Below, piece by piece: positions 1-8,252 of a DNA stretch of 33,540 nt. The DNA is from a virus. The stretch is from IMG/VR virus record IMGVR_UViG_3300025087_000224, positions 1 through 33,540 of that record; one strand, 5' to 3'. The notes under the pieces were generated by a model. That model was given only the letters and a program-made list of their open reading frames with translations, searched no databases and was not told where the DNA came from. The translations under genes and the position numbers were made by a program. Position 1 is the first letter of the stretch, and the number at the start of each line of letters is the position of its first letter.

Positions 1-3000
1 TTACATCGCCGCCGGCGCCGGGCATACCGGCCCAGTTGAAGCCGACCATCGTCTCGTTACGAAACTGCGCCTGCTCCGTCTCGACCACGGCCACAGGATC
101 AGCGGCGTAGTCACCGAGAGCGTCTACCGAGTACGCCTTAGCGCTATCGGCCAGTTTCTCGTAGGTCACACTGCCGTCGGGGGGCGGTGTCTGCCCCAGC
201 TTGACCGTCTGCCCTGTCTCAAGCACGGTCCCGTCACACAAGTAGACAGATGTCCCAAACCGCAGCGCCACGATCACTGTGTTATTCCCGTCAGCCAGCG
301 GCGCGGTCTTGTGCACCACTGACGGCGCGACATCCACGGCACCCGCGCTTGTACGCTGCAACGTTACAACCATCCTATCGCCATCGGTCCCGAGCGTCTG
401 GGGGGAGGAAGCAAGGGAGATATCATTCCAGCCTGCGGCCGCAAAAGGCAGGTCGAACCGGAGCGGGGCAGTCCAGGAAAGAGCACCCGTCGTAGCATTC
501 CACGAAATATTTGCTGTCGAAACCAAGCGCAAGTTTCGGTCCTGGTTCGTCCGGCTGTCGTGCTCGTGCGCCAGCAGTACAGCGCCCGTAGTGCTGTTCG
601 TCAGCGTACCTGTTACCCGGTACGAAGACACGATGACCTGTGAGCATCCAGCGACCAGCGTGAGCGTCTTACAATCGACACGAGATACCGTCAGTCCGAC
701 GACAGCCGCTTCAACCGAGAGCAGGCAATCGTCAAGCTCAGCATGCCCGACATAGACACGACTTCCAGTCACACTGACACTCGGCGTTACAGCAGCGGGA
801 TCAAACCCGAGGATCTGAAGCCGATTGACCGACATTCCGGTCCCGCCGAGACTGATAACGCCGGCAACGGTCGTGTCAAACACGATCCGATCAAACACGG
901 AAAGCGAATCATTGCGCCCGATCGTCTGGCTGGCATTGCTGCGGATCTGGATGTCATATCTGTTATTGGCGCCGAACCCGAAGTCGCTGTCGAACCCGGC
1001 AAAAACGTCCCAATTGGCGACACTGTCGAGCACGGTAAACCCGAGGTCGCACTTCCGGTTCTGCTTCACGTACACCCGGTTTGCCTGAACGAAATCAAGG
1101 CTTACGTCTTCACCGTGCCGCACCTCTACATAGTTGGCGACGGATGCATCACGAACGCGGACAGTCTTCTTCAGCACCCGCACACTGCCGGTATTGTTCG
1201 CCACCACGTATGTGTTCGGCAGGATCACGGACATCGACCAGTTACCCAGCACCGCGTACAGCCACCCCCTGAACATCGTTGCTGTTGCGGGATCGTACAG
1301 ATCGACCGGGTCGTACTTCTTGAGCCTTGAGTAGGGCAGGCCGTTACCGATCTGCAACGCAGCGGCGATGTCGATCTGGTAAAGCGTGTGCCCCGCCGGC
1401 AGATCAGGGGGTGCGGGAAGTGCAGCGGCAACCCAGGACGCAGCGGCGTGATCGCCGACGAATGAACGGCCGCTGCACACCAGGTTGTACGTCCCGTACA
1501 GGCTCACAGGGCCGCGGAGTTCTACACCCGACGGAAGGACCAAGTCCTCGCGCAACACAAAGTGCCCATTGGCTTCAACCGTGATCGGCGCCGTCGTACT
1601 GTCGTTGGTGAACACGTCTCGGATTGACAAGTACTCCGCATCAACGTAATCCATCGCTTCGTCAAGCGCCAAAGCGCCGGAGAACGTACCGCGGACGGCG
1701 CCGCGGCGGTCGAGCACCTTCACTGTCGGTTCGTGATCAGCATCCAGCTTGTGCCGCGTATGACAAACAATCGCGGCGTCGGTCACGTGCAGATGCCCGA
1801 GATCCACCACATCGCGGATATCGCGGTACTTCATGTCCAGGGACTGCAACGCTGTAATCACCGCACCGTCTGTCGGCACGACGGGAACGGTCGCAGCCAG
1901 TACTGCCGCCCCTGTGACGCTGACGATCTGGTACGGCTGCAACGGAAGCCGCCCGTCGTCCATCTGCGCCAACACGACACGGTCGAACCTGTGATTACCA
2001 GCAGCACACAGCGCCGCCGAAATGAGGTTCGTCTGGTCTGCCTCAACCCTGATGTAGACGCCATCGCCGGTGACTGCAACACCGTGCTGCACAGACACAT
2101 CGGTAACCGCAGTACCATTTGCGAGCGACAGGCCCTCCAGTACGCCGCCCGCATCAGCGGCGACTGTCCTGGTGGGGGCGGCGAGCGCCCCGAGGTAATC
2201 GGGCTTGCGTACCAGGCACTGCGAGAATGTCACAGCGCCGGCCGGGACTTCGACGTAAGCGATGACGGTGTCTTTCACCGTCAGCGGCGGCAACCGGTAC
2301 ACCGTAAACGTCAACGCCGTCTGCCCGCCGGCCTTCCATGTGGTGTTGACGAGCAGCGTCGTATCATTCACCACCTCTTCGACGGTGTACTCCCCGTTAT
2401 CGCCGGGGGTACCCGTGTCATTGATGCGCAGAATATCGCCCCGCGCCACATTGACGAGGAACCCGCCCGCCAGAGACGTAAGCGTCCGCGTACCGACTGC
2501 CGATGTAGCGCCGTCTGCGGCCCCGGCCCACATCGTCGCCGCTAACCGAAAATACGAAGCGCTCGGCGGCGGCACGGTAAGAGCGTAGGTGTAACTGGCA
2601 AAGAGCACGTCGATCCGGTACGTCCCACCGCCAACAGGCAAGTTGAACAGATTGTCCTGACAGGCATTCTCGCCGATCCATGCATGATCCGGGGGAAGGA
2701 AAACACCGAGTGCCTTGTACGCCACGAAGTTCAATGCAGCCAGTGAACCGACAGGCCAGTCACGGTTCACCGTGATCTGCGTGTCCAGAGGAACGCCCGT
2801 CACGATATAGGCGCCGTTGTCTCCGTTCGATTGGTAGTCTTCGATGACGAGGATGTCGCCGACTGCAACAGCGGCACTGAACCCGCCGGCGACAGACGTA
2901 AGCGTGCGCGCCGCAGGCAGACCTGTTGCACCATCGGTGCCCGGCTTATTGGCTCTAGCGAGATCGGGATCGTGCTGAAACGCGCACCACATGCCTCCGG

Positions 3001-3121
3001 TAGAACCGGGCACGACGTTGAAGCCGCGCTGTACGCCGAGACGGAAAAGCCCCTTACGCGCTTCGTTCAGAAACAGCGTCTGGTCATCTGCCTCGAAGTC
3101 GAAGTATCTCACCTGCGCCAT
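1..3121 (-). CDS. Large tail fibre / receptor-binding-type protein, 3' end outside the window
   Basis: The frame starts at ATG 3121 and stays open to the left edge, giving about 1040 visible codons with no stop. An AGGGG ribosome site lies 6 bases before the ATG. Two copies of a ~70 residue beta-rich module (TLTS..AGGF, GDIL.I, GDNG.Y, VN..W) lie at about residues 62-136 and 201-276. The middle part is rich in short alternating beta strands (for example around ITVEANGHFVLREDLVLPSG), which would suit a beta-helix fibre or depolymerase shaft; that is inference. It is the last gene after gpJ- and gpI-like baseplate genes, where P2- and Mu-type phages keep fibre genes. It is set apart from them by the only long gap in the window, so it may have its own regulation. 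I recognise no catalytic motif, and the C-terminus is not visible. Confidence 0.7.
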   Translation of the reverse strand, partial: MAQVRYFDFEADDQTLFLNEARKGLFRLGVQRGFNVVPGSTGGMWCAFQHDPDLARANKPGTDGATGLPAARTLTSVAGGFSAAVAVGDILVIEDYQSNGDNGAYIVTGVPLDTQITVNRDWPVGSLAALNFVAYKALGVFLPPDHAWIGENACQDNLFNLPVGGGTYRIDVLFASYTYALTVPPPSASYFRLAATMWAGAADGATSAVGTRTLTSLAGGFLVNVARGDILRINDTGTPGDNGEYTVEEVVNDTTLLVNTTWKAGGQTALTFTVYRLPPLTVKDTVIAYVEVPAGAVTFSQCLVRKPDYLGALAAPTRTVAADAGGVLEGLSLANGTAVTDVSVQHGVAVTGDGVYIRVEADQTNLISAALCAAGNHRFDRVVLAQMDDGRLPLQPYQIVSVTGAAVLAATVPVVPTDGAVITALQSLDMKYRDIRDVVDLGHLHVTDAAIVCHTRHKLDADHEPTVKVLDRRGAVRGTFSGALALDEAMDYVDAEYLSIRDVFTNDSTTAPITVEANGHFVLREDLVLPSGVELRGPVSLYGTYNLVCSGRSFVGDHAAASWVAAALPAPPDLPAGHTLYQIDIAAALQIGNGLPYSRLKKYDPVDLYDPATATMFRGWLYAVLGNWSMSVILPNTYVVANNTGSVRVLKKTVRVRDASVANYVEVRHGEDVSLDFVQANRVYVKQNRKCDLGFTVLDSVANWDVFAGFDSDFGFGANNRYDIQIRSNASQTIGRNDSLSVFDRIVFDTTVAGVISLGGTGMSVNRLQILGFDPAAVTPSVSVTGSRVYVGHAELDDCLLSVEAAVVGLTVSRVDCKTLTLVAGCSQVIVSSYRVTGTLTNSTTGAVLLAHEHDSRTNQDRNLRLVSTANISWNATTGALSWTAPLRFDLPFAAAGWNDISLASSPQTLGTDGDRMVVTLQRTSAGAVDVAPSVVHKTAPLADGNNTVIVALRFGTSVYLCDGTVLETGQTVKLGQTPPPDGSVTYEKLADSAKAYSVDALGDYAADPVAVVETEQAQFRNETMVGFNWAGMPGAGGDV
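2294..2521 (-). repeat. Module A, copy 2 of the fibre protein
   Basis: It encodes fibre residues about 201-276, with the pattern DGAT, TRTLTSLAGGF, GDILRIND, GDNGEYTV, LLVNTTW, LTFTVY. It aligns by eye with the copy at 2714-2941 and with modules in the sheath, the gpI-like protein and the 228-residue neck-region protein. Confidence 0.7.
2714..2941 (-). repeat. Module A, copy 1 of the fibre protein
   Basis: It encodes fibre residues about 61-136, with the pattern DGAT, ARTLTSVAGGF, GDILVIED, GDNGAYIV, ITVNRDWP, LNFVAY. The VNRDWP core is identical to that of the first sheath copy. Confidence 0.7.
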
Positions 3122-3122
3122 A

Positions 3123-3509
3123 TCACACCCCTAAACGGCACTCACCGTAGTCCATCGGCGCGCCATTGTCCACGAAAAAAGACCGTAGAAAAAATCGGAC
3201 GAAAAATGACAGAAAATCCGAGCGATTTCTAGTCTGTATAAGACTAGAAATACCTGCGCGAGCGTGCACCCGTCCGCGTTTTATGGGGTTAGAATACCTG
3301 AAAGAATGTATGGTAGAATACTTACAGTCTGTCCTTTTAGTCCTTCGGACACAGTCTTTATAGACAGATACTGTCTGTATACCTGTAGGATTACCGCGGT
3401 TTAACCGCGTCTTATCCGTGGTTAAACCGCGGTGAGAAAGCCTCTCTTTCTTAATTCTTTCCCTACCCTTCCCTTGATACCATCCCCCCGTTTTCGACAT
3501 TATCATCAT
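3123..3509 (-). CDS. Doubtful 128-residue basic ORF spanning the gap
   Basis: The ORF starts at ATG 3509 in an ATGA overlap with the gpI-like stop. It ends two bases before the fibre ATG, so it fits the operon packing exactly. Against it: there is no ribosome site before the ATG, the predicted protein is very rich in Arg, Lys and Ser with no recognisable fold, and it uses AGG, AGA and ATA codons that neighbours seem to avoid. It also runs straight through several perfect inverted repeats. I think the region is more likely regulatory, but a small recently acquired gene cannot be excluded. Confidence 0.22.
   Translation of the reverse strand: MMIMSKTGGWYQGKGRERIKKERLSHRGLTTDKTRLNRGNPTGIQTVSVYKDCVRRTKRTDCKYSTIHSFRYSNPIKRGRVHARAGISSLIQTRNRSDFLSFFVRFFLRSFFVDNGAPMDYGECRLGV
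3225..3251. repeat. Perfect 10-bp inverted repeat
   Basis: Arms ATTTCTAGTC (3225-3234) and GACTAGAAAT (3242-3251) enclose a 7-base loop. It lies about 105-130 bases upstream of the fibre start. It could be an operator-like palindrome or an mRNA hairpin. On the minus strand the loop reads TTATACA. Confidence 0.7.
3290..3323 (-). repeat. Direct repeat TAGAATACYT, 24-bp period
   Basis: TAGAATACCT (3290-3299) and TAGAATACTT (3314-3323) are spaced exactly 24 bases apart. On the transcribed strand they read AGGTATTCTA and AAGTATTCTA. Related AGGTAT sites sit at 3246-3255 and 3378-3384. They are candidates for tandem phage promoter or activator sites; function is inferred only from repetition and location. 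Confidence 0.5.
3393..3433. repeat. Perfect 14-bp inverted repeat
   Basis: Arms ACCGCGGTTTAACC (3393-3406) and GGTTAAACCGCGGT (3420-3433) flank a 13-base spacer. As RNA the stem could extend inwards by a wobble pair and two more pairs. It lies about 70-115 bases downstream of the gpI-like stop in the direction of transcription. No U-run follows on the minus strand (AATCC follows), so it is not a textbook intrinsic terminator. mRNA stabilisation, processing or protein binding are alternatives. Confidence 0.75.
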
Positions 3510-6088
3510 ACAATTTTGATGTTACTTGCTGCGAAGCGGAAAACCTCACGGTACACGTATCCAGCCATCGGATCAGCCGTCGGAACGGACGGAATTATTC
3601 TGTAGCTGATCCCAACATTGCCCGACACGGGCCATGTGGTCGTGACATCAATCGTGTGTGCATCAACGACTTGGAGCACGGCGTAGTCCCCGAGATCCGT
3701 GCTGTCCATCAGACGGAGCATGTCGCCTACTCGAATGCCCGCTGTGGTGAAGTTTCCTGCTGCAGACGTGAATCTGAATGTGCCGGGGACCGGGATGTTC
3801 GTCACTCCGTCCGTCTGCGAGAGCAGCAGGTTGTCGTTGTCGTACAGGTCGAGGTTCAGGTTGATCGAGCATGCGATCGGGTGACTGGAGTCGAAGGGCA
3901 TTCCAGAGTCAAGATGAATGCCGGAATCCCAGTGGTACCTCGGGTGAGTTACAGTGTACTTGGTTCTGAATCCGTAGTAGTGACACAACGCTACCAGCGC
4001 CGAGATGATCCCGATACGCGGGTTAATCCACGGCAGCAAACCCAGGTATACACGCTGCTTGTCGAGCGGGTACTGCTCAGTTGATCTCGGGTTCTGGATT
4101 TCTGCCAGAGAAGCAATGTCCAAGAGGGGAATGAGTGCCTCGACAACAGCGGGTGTGCAGGTCTTCACGTCTGCCGGCAGTAGATAGTCCCGGCTGTCTC
4201 CCGCCCTGTCTACTGTCGCTCCAATCAGGCGCAGCAGTCGAGCCAGGTGTCCCATTTCCGTCGTCGGCCAGCCCCGGCGTACTGTTTCGTTCGTGGACGG
4301 GAGAATCAGGTCGGGGCCGCTGATCGACCGGTCCGTGTCTTCAGTCAGTGATCGCTCTGCGACGAAGCGGGCCGTAGGCAGTTGCGACCTGTACTGGAAT
4401 CCCGTTGTCCTGTCCCCGCCTGCCCGGCAATAACTGTCGCCTGCCCGGCGCCAGAGGTCGTAATTCGTGTATGCTGTGCGGGCAGCACTGGAAATTCGTA
4501 GTTGGTCGATGTACTGCTGCCAATGCAGCGCCCCCATGGCACTACACCCCCACAGACAGCTACTCATCGCCGGGATAGCGACAACACCCGCCTGTGCGAC
4601 TCCAGCAACACCGTCCAGGTATACCCGGTGCAAGCCTGTACCCGTGTTCCACTCGTAGTACACATGGTGCCAGGCCGTATCGGCTATGACGGCCGCCGAT
4701 GTACACGTTACCGTTGCGCCACCTTGGGTGCGTCGCCCTTGCACCGTTCCGTTCGTGATCCAAACCTGGATGCGGTTCAATCCGCCACCGTCAGTAGCGC
4801 CGACGATGTACCTTCCTACCAATGCCGCCAGGTCTGTTGTTCGTATCCACATGTCCATCGAACCGACGGCGGTATTGATGTCGGCGGCTACGGTGTTGCA
4901 GTTGACGTATCCTGTCGCTCCGCACAATACGCCATTACCGAACTTTCCACCGGCGTTCAATGCCGCCGGAGCAACCAGCGTACCTGTGTTGGCGTGTCCC
5001 GAGGAATCGGGGATAACGCTTGCCGGCGCCGTCTCGCAGTGGAGCAATGTCAACACGCTGCTGTCGGAATCAACAGCTTCCGTCAGGTTGATGTCTGCGA
5101 CCGGCTCGGTGTACTTGTGCAGCGTGCTGGTATTCTCAGGGTCGTAGATGAAGAGTCGGAGCGTGCCGCCGCCTTCGTCAATCTCACAGAACCTGGTGGG
5201 TACGGTACGTGTAGGCGAGTACGCCTCCAGGTCTCCGCCGATAGGATCGAACCGCATGATGCGGCGGTTGTCGGCTGTGTGCCACGCCAGCCCGTCTGCT
5301 GACAGCGACAGGCCGTTGAATGCGTCGTGGTAGTAACTCTGTATCGCCGCCGGCAGCGTTGTTGACCCGGTCAGTGCTCCTGTTGTCGGGTTGATCGTTC
5401 GGACGACTGTTGCTGTGTCCAGCAAATTGATGCCGGTCATAATACCGGCAGCCCAGACGATGAAGCCGGCCGAGATGTGCTGCTTGTACATCCCGGTGTA
5501 ATCGACCGAGTACACAAGCCCTGTGGCGGCATACCCTCGGACACCTGAATCGGTAGAGATGAAGACAACGATCTGCCCGCTGGCTGCCGGGTATTCGTGG
5601 ACGTCAAGGCTGCAGCGTGTTCCTTCCGGGGGCGTGAACGCAATCTCGCTCTCGACGTAGCCGCGGGTTGTGTCGAACACCAGAGCAGAGTACCCGGACG
5701 CGGACCGGCCGACCAGCCACACTCGACCGGCGGCCGTATGGGCGTGTACACCAAGCGCGACATCATGCAGACGTTTGACGCTGTGCTGCGTGCCGGAGAG
5801 CACGCTGGACGCCGGGCCTTCGTACAAAGCGAATGCTGAGTAGTAGTACACCGTATCCGCTGAGACGACGATGTCTGCCTGTTGCGCTGGGACGGGAGGC
5901 GTGTAGTCGGCAACCAGGGTACCGTCAGTCTCTGAAGACGGGTGACGAAGTGTATGCTTGCGGACCCGCAGCGTCTTCAGCGCTACCGTTTCTGCTGCGT
6001 TGACGACCGAAACGACCAGCGTCTGCGGCGTATCCAGTGCCGTTGTCGCATCAAAGGACGACAGGAACTCAGGATTGGGGTGCGGCAT
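3506..6088 (-). CDS. Tail protein I-like baseplate/fibre adaptor with LamG-type lectin domain
   Basis: The product has 860 residues; ATG 6088 is preceded by GAGGA. Residues about 1-100 look FnIII-like, with the YYYSAFALYEG strand. About 110-310 has repeated WxxxxR / D..GG beta patterns, possibly a propeller. Residues about 346-545 form a concanavalin/LamG-type domain (DSSGHANTGTL, AWHHVYYEW, HRVYLDGV, IDQLRIS). About 590-740 carries a P2 gpI-like core (MGHLARLLRLIGA, QYPLDKQRVYL, IISALVALCHYYGF). A module A copy is at 771-834 near the C-terminus. In P2/Mu order gpI follows gpJ and links baseplate to fibre, which fits here. The lectin domain suggests glycan binding (inference). P2 gpI is far shorter, so most of this length is added domains. 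Confidence 0.7.
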   Translation of the reverse strand: MPHPNPEFLSSFDATTALDTPQTLVVSVVNAAETVALKTLRVRKHTLRHPSSETDGTLVADYTPPVPAQQADIVVSADTVYYYSAFALYEGPASSVLSGTQHSVKRLHDVALGVHAHTAAGRVWLVGRSASGYSALVFDTTRGYVESEIAFTPPEGTRCSLDVHEYPAASGQIVVFISTDSGVRGYAATGLVYSVDYTGMYKQHISAGFIVWAAGIMTGINLLDTATVVRTINPTTGALTGSTTLPAAIQSYYHDAFNGLSLSADGLAWHTADNRRIMRFDPIGGDLEAYSPTRTVPTRFCEIDEGGGTLRLFIYDPENTSTLHKYTEPVADINLTEAVDSDSSVLTLLHCETAPASVIPDSSGHANTGTLVAPAALNAGGKFGNGVLCGATGYVNCNTVAADINTAVGSMDMWIRTTDLAALVGRYIVGATDGGGLNRIQVWITNGTVQGRRTQGGATVTCTSAAVIADTAWHHVYYEWNTGTGLHRVYLDGVAGVAQAGVVAIPAMSSCLWGCSAMGALHWQQYIDQLRISSAARTAYTNYDLWRRAGDSYCRAGGDRTTGFQYRSQLPTARFVAERSLTEDTDRSISGPDLILPSTNETVRRGWPTTEMGHLARLLRLIGATVDRAGDSRDYLLPADVKTCTPAVVEALIPLLDIASLAEIQNPRSTEQYPLDKQRVYLGLLPWINPRIGIISALVALCHYYGFRTKYTVTHPRYHWDSGIHLDSGMPFDSSHPIACSINLNLDLYDNDNLLLSQTDGVTNIPVPGTFRFTSAAGNFTTAGIRVGDMLRLMDSTDLGDYAVLQVVDAHTIDVTTTWPVSGNVGISYRIIPSVPTADPMAGYVYREVFRFAASNIKIV
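3587..3778 (-). repeat. Module A in the gpI-like protein
   Basis: It encodes residues about 771-834 of the gpI-like protein, with the pattern FRFTSAAGNF, VGDMLRL, GDYAVLQV, IDVTTTWP, ISYRI. It is the most diverged of the copies and lacks the DNG turn. Confidence 0.55.
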
Positions 6089-6176
6089 CTATCTGTCCTC
6101 GGGGGGGAGGTAGGGTATCATTCGATCCGACCCATTCGTGGCGGGAAGGGTCGTTTCCGTTCGTTGCAGGGGTGAG

Positions 6177-7868
6177 TTATACATCCTCTTCAGCATACAC
6201 TACGTCGATCTCGAAGTCCGAGTCCTGCCGGTAGTACATGTACTCGTCGGGCTGGAGTGTGATGTTGCCGAGGTAGCGGGAGGTGTAAATCGTGTAGGTG
6301 TCGCCCAGGGTGAATGTGTCGCCCGGCTCACCAACGATGAACGAGAGCCCGCCTGACGCGTAGACTGCGCCGATTGTACCGATATCGGGAAGGAGCACGC
6401 CGTTCTGGGTCACGAAGTATGTGGTAGCGTCAAACATGATAACGTTCCAGGTGTCTGACGAGGTAAGCGTTGAAGCAAGCGTGAAAGAGTGGACTTCGGG
6501 TGCTGCAGGGTTTGACTGCACGACCCGTGGTTCTCTGGTGAATTTGCTGATATCCACGTAGTCGGTAGTCTGTCCGTTGCTCAGGTTTTCGATCAGAGCG
6601 GAGAAGTCGGACACCTTGTACCCGCGGCCGATCTCGGCGAGAGTGTAACCTAGTGCCGTCGCCAGTTCAGCACGGACCTGCTTGGATATTGTGCTGCGAG
6701 ACATACGGTGTGCCTGCTGTTGAACGACAACACGGCAGGAAGCGACAAGCGGTACTTGTACCAGCGGGTATGCCTCGATTACCAGGCCCTCGACACACAG
6801 GTTCTGGAGATAGCTTTGCAGGTTGGTAAGCAAAGCAGGAGAAGCGGTGCCTCCGCCGTCCGGCATGACGTAGACTCTGAGCACGGACCCGCCTGGACGT
6901 GTAACGCGTACCCTGTAGACACCAGAGAAGTCGTTTGCCAGTCCTTCGGCATCTTCAGCGCGGCGGATGTAGTTGCCCGAGGCCCAGAGGCGCGGCGCCG
7001 TTCGTTTCACCGTGGCGACGTCCGGCCCGTTGGACCCGCCGGTTGCGGCTGTTGTCTGCTGCGCCGACAGCGTCTGTCCCAGCACTCCTGTAAGGACGGA
7101 GAAGCCGTTGGTTGCCAGCGTGAAGTTGCCCGTTGTTCCGGAGCAGACGATCCAGTCGGCCGTAATGGCATCGCCGATCAACGGGCACTTGCCGAACGTA
7201 CCGTCTCCGAATGTGATCCACAGGTAGCCGTCCACGTCGTAGACCGCTTGGTAGCACAGGGTCGTATCGTCGGCGTCGTACAGCGAATCAACTCGGGGAA
7301 CAGTAACGGCGTTCGCGTAGACGGTTAGGTATTCCCGCGGGATGTAGCGGGTCGAGACCTTGTACGCTTGGTACGCTCCACCGAGTGCGGCGGCGACGGC
7401 CTGCCCCGTGAACCGCTGCCCCTGAATGACGGCAGCATCGACATAGGACGATCCGACCGGGATGGATAAGGACGATGTCGTGAGACCGAATAGCGCGGGG
7501 GATGCGAATGTCTTCAACACGGTGTACTGCGGAATGGGGATTGGTGCACCGACGACGGCCCCTGTTTGGTTGGTTAGGCGCACGGTACACCCCGATGCCG
7601 CGGGGCCGGGGGATTTGTAGTCGAGGATCGAGAAGACCTTGAACGCCTGTGTCAACCGGTCTACATCGGTAGCGTTCGACTGACGGAATCTGAAGTCCAG
7701 CGCGAAGTGCTCGGTGCGCAACAGCGAGGCGATCAGGTTGAAGAGTTTACGCCCGTCTCCCACGGTATCGACGTTCGTGATCGACGGAAGATAGGACGGG
7801 ATGTAGGTTTCCAGCAGGGTGCGCAGGTCTTCGGCGCTTTGTACGCCGTCTTTCAGCAGGTCTACCAT
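6177..7868 (-). CDS. Baseplate wedge protein, gpJ / gp6-like
   Basis: The 563-residue product begins at ATG 7868, preceded by GGAG and overlapping the stop of the gp25-like gene. The N-terminal helical part (LRTLLETYIPSYLPSITNVD) is followed by the family-typical WITFGDGTFGKCP at 217-228. Then come ATGGSNGPDVATVKRTAP (from about 275) and LWASGNYIRRAEDAEGLAND (about 294-313), both hallmark stretches of the Baseplate_J family. The C-terminal half has the VPL...V strand and ALGYTLAEIGRGYKVSDF patterns of that family. It should form the wedge ring that couples receptor binding to sheath contraction. A short gap of 88 bases follows, containing a weak CGACCC/GGGTCG inverted repeat (6128-6153) and the ribosome site of the next gene. 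Confidence 0.88.
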   Translation of the reverse strand: MVDLLKDGVQSAEDLRTLLETYIPSYLPSITNVDTVGDGRKLFNLIASLLRTEHFALDFRFRQSNATDVDRLTQAFKVFSILDYKSPGPAASGCTVRLTNQTGAVVGAPIPIPQYTVLKTFASPALFGLTTSSLSIPVGSSYVDAAVIQGQRFTGQAVAAALGGAYQAYKVSTRYIPREYLTVYANAVTVPRVDSLYDADDTTLCYQAVYDVDGYLWITFGDGTFGKCPLIGDAITADWIVCSGTTGNFTLATNGFSVLTGVLGQTLSAQQTTAATGGSNGPDVATVKRTAPRLWASGNYIRRAEDAEGLANDFSGVYRVRVTRPGGSVLRVYVMPDGGGTASPALLTNLQSYLQNLCVEGLVIEAYPLVQVPLVASCRVVVQQQAHRMSRSTISKQVRAELATALGYTLAEIGRGYKVSDFSALIENLSNGQTTDYVDISKFTREPRVVQSNPAAPEVHSFTLASTLTSSDTWNVIMFDATTYFVTQNGVLLPDIGTIGAVYASGGLSFIVGEPGDTFTLGDTYTIYTSRYLGNITLQPDEYMYYRQDSDFEIDVVYAEEDV

Positions 7869-8251
7869 GTTGGACTCCTGAACGTCTCCGTTACTGCTTC
7901 TCCCGTCCGTCTGATCCGGTAGAAGACGCGGATCTCGGTATCACCGGCGGCTGTGAGCGCGCCTTCACATCTCAGGTACTGCACGTATGTATTGAGGACG
8001 GCGAATACTGCGGGTAGCTGTTCAGAGCAGGCCGATAGCACCTCGTCCTTGGTGTACTCGAACAACATCTCGTCCAGACCGGCCCACTCCAGGTACGAAC
8101 CGAACCACGCTTGTCCACCCTCCTGCACTAACCGGCGGACATACTGCTTCAGCAGTGTTTCGTCGGATGCGTAGGCAGGTGAACCATCGGGAGATAACGA
8201 CAGGGGGGAGGCGAGTCCGGTGAGTGCACCGAGTGTTGTGGGGCCGGCCAT
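7862..8251 (-). CDS. Putative gp25/gpW-like baseplate wedge protein
   Basis: The 129-residue product starts at ATG 8251 and its stop overlaps the gpJ-like start, so the two are probably translationally coupled. Its size and its position directly before gpJ match gp25/gpW proteins. The pattern of a helical middle (DETLLKQYVRRLVQEGGQAW, LEWAGLDEMLFEY) and a beta C-terminus ending in an EIRVFYRIRRTGEAVTETF strand is compatible. I cannot see the conserved EPR core motif of gp25 clearly, so the call rests mostly on synteny. Confidence 0.5.
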   Translation of the reverse strand: MAGPTTLGALTGLASPLSLSPDGSPAYASDETLLKQYVRRLVQEGGQAWFGSYLEWAGLDEMLFEYTKDEVLSACSEQLPAVFAVLNTYVQYLRCEGALTAAGDTEIRVFYRIRRTGEAVTETFRSPTW

Positions 8252-8252
8252 G

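Larger units (their letters stand above)
3122..3505 (-). promoter_or_regulatory. AT-richer, repeat-dense gap before the fibre gene
   Basis: This is the only gap longer than 100 bases in the window. Its composition differs from the flanks, with A-runs at 3175-3216 and pyrimidine runs at 3441-3480. It holds several inverted repeats (3225-3251, 3362-3376, 3393-3433, 3435-3451) and a repeated minus-strand motif of the form ARGTATTCTA or close to it at 3246-3255, 3290-3299, 3314-3323 and, in a shorter form, 3378-3384. It lies between the gpI-like gene and the fibre gene, so a promoter and/or mRNA-processing region for the fibre is the natural reading. No bacterial -35/-10 pair is convincing, and no hairpin is followed by a clear U tract. 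A 128-codon ORF also spans it (separate entry). Confidence 0.45.

Noticed and set aside
1733-2545. 270-residue plus-strand open frame opposite the fibre gene
   Set aside because: It is Arg/His-rich shadow sequence; the minus-strand frame carries clear repeated modules.
2294-2941. CRISPR or DNA-level tandem repeat in the fibre gene
   Set aside because: The similarity is at protein level and the copies are separated by unrelated sequence; there are no short identical repeats with regular spacers.
3393-3433. Intrinsic terminator after the gpI-like gene
   Set aside because: The stem is perfect, but no U-run follows on the transcribed strand, so I list it only as an inverted repeat.
4502-5302. 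266-residue plus-strand open frame opposite the gpI-like gene
   Set aside because: It overlaps the LamG-type domain coding region in antisense and has a composition typical of a shadow frame.
6128-6153. Hairpin CGACCC/GGGTCG between the gpJ-like and gpI-like genes
   Set aside because: The arms are only 6 bp with a 14-base spacer and no U-run; this is likely by chance in GC-rich DNA.
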